Positions 1 to 10,112 of a DNA stretch of 64,000 nt are shown in pieces. Each line of letters starts with the position of its first letter. Position 1 is the first letter of the stretch. The notes under the pieces are model-generated. The model was not told where the DNA came from. It did not search any database and saw only the letters and a program-made list of their open reading frames with translations. The stretch lies in contig ML976979.1 in the NCBI GenBank assembly GCA_010015675.1, positions 1,023,653 through 1,087,652 of the forward strand, written 5' to 3'. Made by a program: the position numbers and the translations under genes. The DNA is from Byssothecium circinans (taxonomy: Eukaryota > Ascomycota > Dothideomycetes > Pleosporales > Massarinaceae).

Positions 1-1596
1 CCTAGCCTCTTAAGCTCTATGAATTTCGTAATGTTAGGCATCTTCACACCGTTATTATAGCCTTGATGGGGAACCTCTAGCTTAATACCTTCTATTACAT
101 CTTCTTCCATTTGCACACCTTCCATTGGTTCGCCTTGGGAAGTATTCTCTGTAGGAAGTTCTACAATGATATGGTCAAGTAGATCTGCAGCATATCCTGC
201 ATTCTCACCCTATACCTTAGGGAAATGTGCGCTATAGTCTTTAATAGTGCGTAGATTATACGCACTAGGAAGCTTGCATGCTTTACCATCGCGAAAGAGT
301 TAGATAGTAGAGTCTGCATAATCCCCATCACGCTGTGCTTGGTAGATTAGAGAGAGTAGCACGCGTTATTATTAGGGGAATAGCATAGGGAATAGTAGAA
401 CAGGCATCTTTGACTTAGTGTTAACGCTGATCAGGTATCTATAAGGCACTTCTAACTTCTGTAGTGCTAACCTTATAGTGATAATCTATTATAGTTAGCT
501 TATACCTAATACCCTAACTAATACTACACTTACTTAACCCTATCACATAGGTAGCTTTAATTTAGTCTTCTTAAACACCTTTTAAGTAGCACCAGCCTAT
601 TAATGGTTAGTTCTAGACTAATACCAGGTCTAATACCCCACTTACCTATCCTAAACGCACTAGCTTCTTTCTAGCCACTAGAAGAGCGACTTAGTTATTA
701 AGTGTTAGGTTAAGCCACTAGATATAGCGCTGCTTAGTATTAGCTATAGTATTAGGTTAGTTGCGTTACACTTATAATAAACATGCCTTATGGCATGCGT
801 AGAATGAATCCCTTTAGCCCTTAATAATAGAGAATCCTTAACTTTTCTACTATAATGTTAAGCTCTCTATTCCAGTATCTCTTCACCTGTAGCTAGTAGC
901 TAAGCTCTGTCCATTCTTCCCTCTCTTTATTACTCAGGTTAGGCACTATTATATCAAATTTTTCTTTTTTCTCCTTGATGTCCGTCGTCTTTTTATCCGC
1001 TTTGCCTGCGTTAGATTTGCCCTTTTTGCTTGACTTGCTACTCTCTATACTCTCATTGATAGTAGACGAGGCAGCGTTAATAATATACTAAGGTGGCATG
1101 AACTCATCTTCTAGTGCCCAGACCTTTTCTTAAGGCTTAAAGACCAATCTCATAGTTTTGTAGTTAGATTCTAGCTTTCTAGTGCGTGCTATAGCTAGCT
1201 ATATCCAGAGCAGATTCTGACTCTCCCTATGTATTATTAGTTATACCTAATACCAGACTAATACTCTTCTCATACCTGGCCTTAAGCGCTGCATTGCGAC
1301 TCTGAATTCGAAGCATGTCCTCAAGTTGCTTACGCTTATTTTCATCTGTAGCGCTATCAAGCAGGTGCTAAATACGTGGCAAGAACTTCTTTGTCTAGAA
1401 AGTAGAGCACGCCTTTACTAAGTTAGTATATAATTATTCAGGTATGGGGGGGTTGTTATACCTTATTATCAGCGTTTTTTCCCTTTTGAATCATGAAGTC
1501 TTCGCCCTGCTTGCTTGCGCGAAGTTTGTTATTTTTAATGGTGCTTGCATTTGATGAGTATGCATCAGCAGCCTTCACCTTCTTCCGGTCTGCCAT
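1..1596 (-). pseudogene. RIP-damaged multi-exon gene of unknown function, runs off left edge
   Basis: I do not recognise the product. The frame starts at an ATG at 1596-1594 and can be followed through five introns that all preserve phase: 1461-1395, 1275-1227, 769-730, 645-597 and 533-486. Exons are 1596-1462, 1394-1276, 1226-770, 729-646, 596-534 and 485-1. The start encodes a Lys-rich segment (MADRKKVKAADAY). A Ser/Lys-rich stretch lies near 1050-960, followed by a hydrophilic helical segment. The last exon reads as normal acidic protein up to the window edge, so the gene is 3'-truncated by the window. Each later exon has several in-frame TAG, TAA or TGA codons, nearly all explained by C-to-T change of Gln codons; I saw no frameshift. 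It is divergent from the H3-like gene at 2413 and shares its intron motif. The exon model rests on phase and coding appearance only. Confidence 0.6.
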
Positions 1597-2412
1597 TGCA
1601 GCGAGAGGGCTTAGCAGGATGTATTAGGTAGGTATTAGGCGTTATTTAGTAGTGGGGCAAAGTTGCGTGTAGTGCGTAGACGTTGTATAAGGAGTGTATA
1701 GGAAGTAGTGTTAAGTAGTAAATTTTCAGTAATAAGTTTATTTATAGTTACACGAAATTGAAAGTAGGGCTAGGCAGCAATCATGGGAAATTATTACTAG
1801 CCTGTTATGTGCGTTAAATGCGCCCAACACTTTACGACATGATTCTGGCATGAGCGTGTGCAGCTTAGTCAGCTGCATAAGTACATACTAGAATCATAGT
1901 ATTAGGTTAGGTATTAGTCTCTCTTTAGAAGCCGTTTCCCATCTTTATACGTGGTTTTCTCACTGACGTAATGTTTTCTCTCTTATTTCACTTCTCTTTG
2001 CGCCCTTACCTTTACTACTTACCTTTACTGCTCACCCTTACTAGCTACCTTCACGTTACCTTCTTACTTCTCGCGCTTACCTACCACCCCGCACTTTAAC
2101 AACTCTCGATCTTTGCGATTTTGCTGTCTTTGTGGTCGCAAAGCTTTGCAGCTGCAGTATAGCTATAACTAAAGTATTAGGCTTAGTATTAGCCTTTCTA
2201 TGTGTATACTCCCCTATAATTTCCCCTTCTATTGCCTACTAATTTCGACTTCCTTGCGTACTATTACTATTCCTATTTCTCACTTTTACTATTCTTATTT
2301 CTCACTTTCACTTTCACTATTAACGTCATTGGTTTTCCGTCTATTTTCTAACCAAAAAGTAGTCAGTTTACGTCTATCTTATTTTCTTTCATACACCTTA
2401 CAACATACCATC
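1597..2412. promoter_or_regulatory. divergent intergenic region with CT-rich promoter tract
   Basis: This 816-bp gap separates two divergent broken genes. On the plus strand 1975-2095 is strongly pyrimidine-rich with repeated CTTACC/CTTTAC motifs, as is common upstream of highly expressed fungal genes. A second CT-rich tract (2205-2400) leads into the ATG at 2413 of the H3-like gene. Paired GTATTAG motifs occur at 1621-1638, 1899-1917 and 2174-2192, outside the coding exons; they could be remnants of 5'-UTR introns. The promoter role is inferred from position and composition. Confidence 0.4.
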
Positions 2413-3159
2413 ATGGCCGCTAAGAAGAATTGAGGCAAGCTGCCTACAAAGGCTCCTCGTGGCAGAGCTGGCAAGGGTAATAGCGCCTAAGGTAGACTAG
2501 GTATTAGTCTTAGTATTAGCTACATGTTAACTGTGTCTAGCTTTAGGTCCTTGTAAGAAAGGCTAGAAGAAGCTTCCTACCAATACTGGCACGAACCTAT
2601 ATAAGGGTCGCAAGAAGAAGGGAGGGTCACTGCCGCTAATACGGAAGCTAATAAGCTACGCTATGTAGAAGGAGCGTGCTCCCATCTACAAAGGCCCTAG
2701 CAAGGGAGGCCCTCACATTAGGCGTTGTAAGCCTAGCAGTAAGTTTTTAACCTATATTACTATAGCTAGACTAATACTAGTATTAGCCTTTGCTCTAGCA
2801 GAGATCTATTTCTACTAGAAGACTCTAGGTGACTTAATTCTAGTAGCGCCATTTAGGAGATTAGTTCGCGAGGTGCTACAGAATAATCAAGAGGGAAATA
2901 GTGACCCTATGTCCTATTTCCAGTCTGGGGCTTTAGACGCCTTACAGGCTACTGCTAAGGCCTTCCTAGTAGACATCTTACAAGGTATTAGTCTAATTTG
3001 TATAGTATTAGCCTTTACTAATAATAGTGCCTAGCTATAAACCTTAGTGCTATCCATGGGAAGCGCGTCACTATTTAAGCTAAGGACGTTAAGCATGTCA
3101 TTAGTGTTGGCAAGATTCTTGCTCCATACAGCAAGATTCTGCAGGACTTGCCCGCCTAA
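2413..3159 (+). pseudogene. histone H3-like (possibly CENP-A-like) gene, RIP-damaged
   Basis: Four exons (2413-2491, 2547-2738, 2799-2984, 3035-3159) total 582 nt, exactly 194 codons including the stop. The C-terminal half follows the histone H3 fold: PFRRLVREV (H3: PFQRLVREI), FQSGALDALQATAKAFLV (H3: FQSSAIGALQEASEAYLV) and NLSAIHGKRVTI (H3: NLCAIHAKRVTI), then an AKDV segment like H3 PKDI. Differences from canonical H3 (135 aa): about 193 aa in all, a Lys/Gly-rich tail of about 90 residues, loop 1 longer by about five residues, and a C-terminal extension of some ten residues. Six in-frame stops (2431, 2488, 2564, 2666, 2816, 3076) are single-base changes, five of them TAG/TAA fitting CAG/CAA. 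There is no frameshift and splice signals are intact. The H3 assignment is firm; whether it is a CENP-A type or a novel variant is open. The second acceptor could be 2801 instead of 2798. Confidence 0.75.
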
Positions 3160-3297
3160 TGCTGTATCTCACTATGCTACCTATCTCCTACATGTCAAGC
3201 TTAAGGGTATTAGGCGGTATGAGGCATGACTACTAGCGTTAAATGGATATTATCTGCAAAGTATAGCTTTCTATACTACTTAATTTGAGGAGTTATA

Positions 3298-3896
3298 ATG
3301 GACTGGAACACAGAAGGTTTCTAGCATACTAGCTAGGATAGGTAGCTTAACTATCTAAATAAAAAAGCTTTATTGCGTAACTACTCTTCTTCTCTACCCT
3401 AAGTGATAAATCGCTCCGCAAATTCTAATTCCCATTTACGAAAATTAGAAGGATCTTACACTAATCTTCTATGGATAAGCTAATCATTATAAAACTAAGA
3501 GTAAGCCTAGAGCTAGTCATAGCTATAAGTAAGAAAGTTACGTAGTAGTTTAAAAAGGAGTCCTTAATTAATATACACTTTAACTAACGTCCCGCTGAAA
3601 ATCTAGGCCGTACGCCCTATGAACATGACCTAGAATTACCTAAATACTATGGACCTTTACCTCCTAGCGACTCAACGAAGCCTAGTTGTGGGGATGTTAA
3701 TGAAGCTAAAGATAGAGACTTCAGAAATCTCATGCGGCCTAGAGAAGACGAAGATGAGCATGAAGTAGCCCTTCTATCCTATCAAGAGTACGTCACGAGC
3801 AGACTTGTTAATAATCAAGTGGCTTGTAAGCGCTTAATTGATAGCTTAATAACTATTAATCCTATTAAGTCAAGCTCGCCTATACTAATTTTTTAG
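3298..3896 (+). pseudogene. broken gene of unknown function next to hAT left end
   Basis: An ATG at 3298 opens a frame with many TAG/TAA codons up to about 3480. From 3471 another frame continues with few stops and is fully open from 3588 to 3893, about 102 codons of ordinary mixed composition containing RTPYEHDLELPKYYGP and an acidic PREDEDEHE stretch. A short intron between the two parts would be needed to join them, but I could not fix its ends. The frame runs into TAG at 3894-3896, where hAT-like sequence begins, so the 3' end may have been cut off by the transposon. I do not recognise the family. Premature stops fit RIP, as in the two genes to the left. Confidence 0.35.
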
Positions 3897-4142
3897 CAAT
3901 CTATGCTAAGGAGGGTTAGCTTAATTGTTTAGCTTAATAGGCTTAATTAAGGTAGCGCGTAAGGCTGCTTATTTTGTAGTAGGAGTAATCTTATAATAGG
4001 TTTTTAGTATTATAGTTATTATAGTACTAGTATATAATTAGTCTAACTTTTATAATACTATACTCCCTCTACTAGCCACCTAAATAACCTACTATCATGT
4101 TATTTTTTTTACTTTTATTACCTTTATTATATTACTACTACT

Positions 4143-6692
4143 ATGCCTCCTATAAAACGCGCCTCTAATAACCTTACTTACCTAAAGAAACGCGTTAAAT
4201 CCTCTACTACCCGCGGTACTATTAGCTAGCCTATAGCTATTAATAGTTAGCTATTGCTATTACTATTACGTCTGTTACCTTATAGAGGTCTCATAGAAGC
4301 GTCCTAGGCTTTAACTTTTAAGTTATAACTACGCAAATTATAGCCTAAAGACGTTATCATTACGCCTACTAAGGGTAGTAAGAGGGTAATAGCAGCCTTA
4401 TTAGTAGTAACCCTAAATAATAAGACCTTATAAGAGGCGCTAGACGTAAGCCTTATAGATAACTTTAAGGGAATTAATTAAGGGCGTTTACGCAAGTATA
4501 TGAAGCTACTCTTATTATAAAAGTTACGTAAGAGCTAGATCTATTACTATAGCTACTATGTTACGCTACTAAAGGACCTAAGTAAGCTATACTTTATATG
4601 CTGTTACTACTATAAGTATAAGTATATAGATACTAGCGTTAGGATATATAAGATAACGCTCTTAACGTTATTAGCATAGTGACACTTAGAGCTGCTTAAG
4701 CGTAGCTATAGCTATAGTAAGTTAGCCATTACTATAAAACCTACCTAGCTATAACGCCTACTTAAAGATAGTAATAATAGCGTGTTATAGAAGGTAGCTA
4801 ATAAGCTTACTAGCTTTAATACCTAGCACTTCTAGCTAGTAGCTATTAGCTAGCTTATTAAGAATAATTACCCTCTCTCTAAGTTTAAAATACTAGCTTT
4901 TTAATGCTTCCTTAAAGCTTCTAACCTACTAGTAGAACAAGCGCTTTAGACGTCTTATATAAGTGTTTCCTAGTATATTACGCGCTTATATAAGTACCTA
5001 AAGCCGCGTGTTATCTTATAACTATTATAGGTACTTAGTAAAGTATACCTTAGCTTTAATAGATAGATGATAAAGGGTAGTAATCATAGCTTTCTAGGCA
5101 TTATTACGCACTTTATTAATAGTAGAGGCGACCTATAGGACTTACCTATAGCGCTACCCTAGCTAATAGGCGCTTATAGTAGTAAAAGGATAGCTAAGGT
5201 TATTATAAAAATGCTATAGGACTTTAAGATTATATTATAGTTAATTAGTTACTTTATGCTTAATAACGCTACTAATAATAATAGTACTATTCTAATATTA
5301 GCTTAAGAGTATAGTTTTAATGTTACCTACTAGCACCTCTACTATAGACCTTACATACTTAACCTTATTAGCTAGACACTCCTCTAGGGCAAGGGCAGCG
5401 CCGTCTTATTTAATAATAACGTATAAGAGCTTACTAACGAGCATAACTTTATAGTAGAGTAGAGGCGCGTAGGCCTACTTAGTATACTACTTAGTATTAT
5501 AAACTATATTAAAATGCTATAATAGTATAAGCTCTTTAAGGACTTCTAGCACCTCACCTACACTAAGCTACTATCTAGCGCGTTAGCTAATAATCGCAAG
5601 ATCCTTAAGCCTATTAAATCTATTATTACGTGGTAGAACTTATACTACTTATACTTTAAGCGTGCTATAAAGCTATAGTTTATAGTTAACGCCTACGCTA
5701 CTTACTATATATAGCGGGTGCAAAGGGAGGACACGTTTGCGTAAAGTCGCGGTAATAAGCTACTAGTTACGTAGCTATAGATGTGATTAGACGGCCTTAT
5801 AGGTGCTAATTAGGTAGTAATTATAGAGTATATAGATATATTAAAACCACTTAAGACTACTATAAAGCGCCTTAAAGGGCGTGGTAAAAGTAGTAGCTTT
5901 AGGGCTATTACTAAGATAATTCTAATATTTAAATACCTCCTTACCTACTATGAGTAGCGCGTTAACGCGTATGAGGTGGTTAACTACAATAAGCACGATA
6001 AGTCACCTAAGGATTACATTACAATTAACTTGCGCGTAGCTTAGTAGAAGGCTAATAACTACTACTCTAAGCTAGACGACTTGCCCGCGTACTACGCTGC
6101 TATAATACTCTATCTAATGTATAAGTACTACTATGATAAGGCGTGGGCTAAGAAGCCCGACTAGCTTAAGGCCAGTAACGCTAGCTTTCAGGCGCTCTGG
6201 GCGCAGTACAACACCTCACCGCGCGCGGTAAGGCCGTCGGCAGTAATCCCAAGCGATATAGACGACGCGATCAATAGTATACTCAACCCTAGTACTGCCA
6301 GCAGCCTTACCGCTAACGAGGACGAGTTTAAGAGGTGGAAGCGCAGCGAGCCAGCAGCTGAGAGAGGTACAGAACACGCAGATAACCCTATCAAATACTG
6401 GGTGAGCATGCGCGATTGCTACCCTAGCCTCAGTAAACTTGCGCTTGACGTACTCTCTATCCCAGCGTCAAGCTGTGAGTGTGAGCGCCTGTTCAGTGAG
6501 CTGGGCGACCTCTTAGAGCCGCGACGACGACGTCTAGGACCTCAACTTCTAGCGGCAATACAGTGCGTACGACGGTGGCAAAGAGATGGCCTCAGAGGCG
6601 ACGACGAGGTAGTAGAGGAGGAGGCAGCAGACGACGACAATATGGAGCTTTTGTGCGGGCTGGCGACTTGGGACGACGAAACTCAACACTAA
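4143..6692 (+). pseudogene. hAT transposase with C-terminal dimerisation domain, many RIP stops
   Basis: One frame runs from an ATG at 4143 to a TAA at 6690-6692, 849 sense codons with no net frameshift. Dozens of internal stops are almost all TAG or TAA where Gln is expected, plus a few TGA/TAG at probable Trp codons. The last internal stop is TAG at 6162-6164; the final 175 codons are clean. The clean part contains the hATC dimerisation motif (SIPASSCECERLFSELGDL, about residues 778-796) followed by the Arg-rich RRRRLGPQLLAAIQCVRRW, typical of fungal hAT transposases. The element is dead in this copy. The abrupt change at about 6.16 kb suggests that only the upstream part was recognised as a duplication by RIP. 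Confidence 0.85.
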
Positions 6693-6769
6693 GGCTAGCG
6701 CTAGTACAGGCTATCAAGCCTATTAATCAAGCCTCAATCAAGCTCACGATCTCAGCTTGTTAGCCCCAA

Positions 6770-6829
6770 CAATCCAAGCTGACGCCCTCAAAAAACGAGC
6801 AATCCAAGCTAACGCCTCAGCTTGGATTG
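6770..6829. repeat. subterminal direct and inverted repeats at hAT 3' end
   Basis: CAATCCAAGCT occurs at 6770-6780 and 6800-6810, each followed by a near-identical GACGCC/AACGCC. Its exact reverse complement AGCTTGGATTG lies at 6819-6829, giving a perfect 11-bp hairpin with an 8-nt loop. Related CAATCAAGC motifs lie at 6735-6743 and, inverted, at 6831-6839. Clustered short subterminal repeats are known transposase-binding sites in hAT elements; that role is inferred here. Confidence 0.6.
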
Positions 6830-7003
6830 GCTTGATTGTTGACAACTATGGTCACGAGAAGTCCGGCATACCTTTGGCTGAAGTCCCGAATACGGCGCAA
6901 TATCGCAGTCTCCATACCATCCCCCAACGTTATGCGATCCATCGCCGATGCAATATCGAACGGGTTATCTCGCGCCACTGAAGCCAGAACACTTAGTCGA
7001 AGT

Positions 7004-9436
7004 ATGAAACCACATACTTTTGTGGTCGAATTCTCACTTAATTGGCTTCCTGTTGAGTTCATTCGAGAACAAGGGTACTCTGACCCACCAGAGGACGTAC
7101 TCGGAAAGATCATCACTCTTACTGGTACAGTATCTGATGCGCAGGCATTGACTGTTGAGGAATACATTCAGCATATGTGGCCATTGACCGGAATTGGAGT
7201 TCTTGAATCTGTGAAGGATGCTATACGGCAGCACATTGGTGCGAAACGTATGCTTGAAGAATGTAAGTTTGTTGCTTCCCAGCAAGCTTATCCCCATGCT
7301 AAAAGTATACATAGACAAGCTATATCACGGTGCCGTTGTCCGGTCAACTCTATCAGACACTGCCGTCTACATCAGTGCTCGTGGCACATTAGATGCCATC
7401 GCCGAGATCGGTGAACAACTTGCCTGGATGGTGGCCGCTATACGTTCATCGAGAGATGATACCAGACTCACGTACTGCTCACCGCTCGTTCGCAAACTCG
7501 AGACTGGAGTAACCTTGAGTAACGATCAAACAACGGCAACTTGCTACATTGACTTCGTTTTGGAAAAGCATCAAGAACAAAAAGCTTCAAGCGGTCAATG
7601 CTGGCACGCCTTGTTTCGCAACGCGGTAATTGCACAAGGCTTCCCTGTTCCGGTAAAGGCAGAGAAAAACACTGGCATGGAAATACCGCTCAATATTCTA
7701 GCAGCATTGGTACGAGCACATCGCATTCAAGAGTTTGGTGGCAACTTCTTCATCAAAGTCTTTAGTGCTCTGTTAGTCCTCACTAAGTACGCCGCAGATG
7801 TTGCAGTCTGGCATCTACTGTACAACCAGAATGGGGAGCACCTATCTTACACCAGCCCCAAGGTAGTAGCAGCTATTAGCGCAGTTCCACAACCCGTCCA
7901 GCTCCACTCGCTACAATCAGCCCGCCACGTTGTTGGTTGGTGTTCCAAAGTGTCTTGCTTTGCGGGTATGATCATAGTCGTCGTTGAGTGGAATACACTG
8001 ACAAGTCCAAAGGTTCACCTAGCGCAAGCGACCAAATCGATCGGCCTGACCTTCCAAACACCCATCAAGGGTGTGTGCTTGAGAAAATCACCATCTCTGG
8101 AGGCCAATTCATTACAGCAGGCGCTTCATTCGTTATCGGCAAGAAGGATAACCCAGTATTTCTCAGACCACGGGATGACTACTTTGAGCAATTGAGCTGG
8201 ATATCGAAGAAGTTTGTCATATTTCATGACATCGGAGATCGAAGAGCTTGGATGGTTGATGGTGCCAGCGCCCTGCTTCACCTTGTGCGGGCGTCTCTTA
8301 AGCATAATCAGGATGATGACTTCAGTCATCTTTTCCTTTTTGAGCCAAAAGATCTAGTAGAAGCCCCACCAGACTTATTAGGAAGGAAGGCAGCCATTGG
8401 TGTTCTGGCTAACGAAAAGAATTTGGATATCAAGCTGCGGCAGAGAGCGGTTGAAACTTCGGAGGAGGAAACGACCAGAGCAGATGGAGTGATAGAAAGA
8501 ACCACAAAGAGAAAGGTGACTTACTACTCCTTCAAAGATCGAGTCGACCAAATCTGCCACTTCATGGAGCAAATGATGGCCCATCAATCGCAGGTGCTCT
8601 CTCAAGATGGCGTTGGGTTCAAGATCAGGGGTAGCGCACGAAGGCAACTTGAGGGTTTCGACTTCAAGGATATAGCCGAAAGCAGAGACCCATTGCGGCC
8701 TCGAGTTGCGACGCTCGAATCTACCGGAGTAGGCTGGGTTGACTTCACCCGTGCTATGCATGCTATTACGCTCTTTGGTCGGGGTTTCGGTGAGCTATTC
8801 AAGCCGTCGAGTGGTGTCCAGATCTGCAACCACTGGAAAGCCGTTCCCAAAGCTATGGATTATCTTACAGTGAGAGTTTCAGACCTCCAGGAGATTTTGG
8901 AGACGAGAGGTAGTACTGGTGCACTTCCGAGCCTCGACGATAGTCCGAAAAGTTCAACCAGCAACTCTCATTGGAGACTCGTGGACGACATCCATTGGCT
9001 CAACCCTGGTACGATCTTTGGACCCTGTAGGACTTCGCGTAAACCTAAGGGCCAAAAGTGCTGCGAAAGAGCTCAAATCCTGCTTCCGACCAGCGTGCCT
9101 CGCATCCGGGCAAAATACAACAGCCCTACGGCCCAAGACCTACGGGTCGCTCACAGCGGTGCCATAATCTTCGGGCACAACCGGAAGCTATCTCTATGGT
9201 GGCCGGACATCGGTGATCCAGAAGACGGAAACTCTGAGGACTGCGACATAGTGGCGTCAAGTAACAGCATCTCACTGACGCCCACTGATAGCGGTATCGG
9301 TTCCAGTATCGGCTCCACACAGTTGAGTAGCCAGCATTCCCCAGGCTCTGAGACAACGGATAACACACACCGGGGAAAGAAGCGTGGGAATATCTTTGGG
9401 ATCAGTCGTACCAAGAAGCAAAAGCGCAATGGATGA
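7004..9436 (+). CDS. large-family fungal protein of unknown function (about 777 aa)
   Basis: Three exons: 7004-7262, 7315-7965 and 8013-9436. The introns (52 nt, GTAAGT...TAG; 47 nt, GTATGA...CTGAC...AAG) are fixed by exact phase. The product matches, from memory, a big family of uncharacterised proteins in Dothideomycetes. Family-type segments are TLTGTVSDAQALTVEEY (about residues 32-48), IAEIGEQLAWMVAAIRS, ARHVVGWCSK, a segment around VLEKITISGG, and the best conserved block ATLESTGVGWVDFTRAMHA followed by ITLFGRGFGEL near the C-terminal third. The tail is Ser/Thr-rich and ends in a Lys/Arg-rich stretch that could be a nuclear signal. No enzymatic motif is visible. I chose ATG 7004 because family similarity starts right after it; an in-frame ATG at 6848 is possible but would take in sequence next to the transposon. 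The hAT 3' end lies only about 165 bp upstream. Confidence 0.7.
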
Positions 9437-10112
9437 GGAGTTGGGAAGGATAATCCCTAACTGTGCATCACGTCGTATGCGATCGACATTGTTCAACCCG
9501 CAGCGGAAACCTCCCGCTCGCATTTCACGAACGATTCAGCCCACAATAAGGCAAGCCTAAAAGGTTGGAGAGAATCTACGCACTAGAGAGAAGCCACGTG
9601 AGGGAAAGACTGCTACGAAGAGCTTTGGGTTCTGAGACAAGCGAATAGTGAAAGAAGCAATGATGTGAGACAGACCGACTCCACAAGTCGGTAATCACAG
9701 TTAAGGAAACAAATTATGTCCAAAAGAAGAAATGCTATGTCACATCATCAGGGAGCTGCACAAGGAGTTTGGTGGTGCTTTACGGAATAGGCGTTCTAAT
9801 TAGTTATTATAAGTTAAAGTACCCTTTATTTATCTCGCCACACAGTGTCTTGCTACGCAGAGAGAGATGTCAGTTTAATTGTTTTGCGTACTTTGTAGCT
9901 TATGTGTTCACTTGGTAAACCTCAGGGGTTAAAACCTCTCTATAGCAAGCTCTGAGACTTTAGCCTCAACTACTAAAGACAAAATATGCCAATAGAATAT
10001 CTACTAACACGCCCTTAGATGAGCTCCCCTAACTTTTCACTTCCTTTTTCACTTCCTAATGAGATCAGTAAACCAGGCTAGAAGCTTGCAAATGACTTCA
10101 AATACAACCATC
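9437..10112. other. intergenic, no gene seen
   Basis: This 676-bp gap lies between convergent genes. It is AT-rich towards 9780-10020 and has no convincing reading frame, repeat or RNA gene. Confidence 0.6.

Larger units (their letters stand above)
3900..6840 (+). mobile_element. hAT-family DNA transposon, RIP-mutated over most of its length
   Basis: The element is defined by its transposase frame (4143-6692) plus flanking inverted sequence. TTAATAGGCTT at 3934-3944 is perfectly inverted at 6716-6726, and TTAGCTTAATTG at 3916-3927 looks like a RIP-altered counterpart of the AGCTTGGATTG repeats near 6819. The total of about 2.9 kb suits a hAT element. From about 3900 to 6160 CpA and TpG dinucleotides are nearly absent and TpA is abundant while CpG remains, the classic RIP signature. 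After about 6180 CpA and TpG return abruptly. The exact ends and the expected 8-bp target duplication could not be identified. Confidence 0.7.

Noticed and set aside
1..6164. Reassigned genetic code in which TAG/TAA mean glutamine
   Set aside because: Stops at expected Gln positions are frequent, but normal CAG/CAA codons also occur in the same exons, CpA/TpG are depleted, and genes elsewhere in the window end normally with TAA/TAG/TGA. RIP explains this better.
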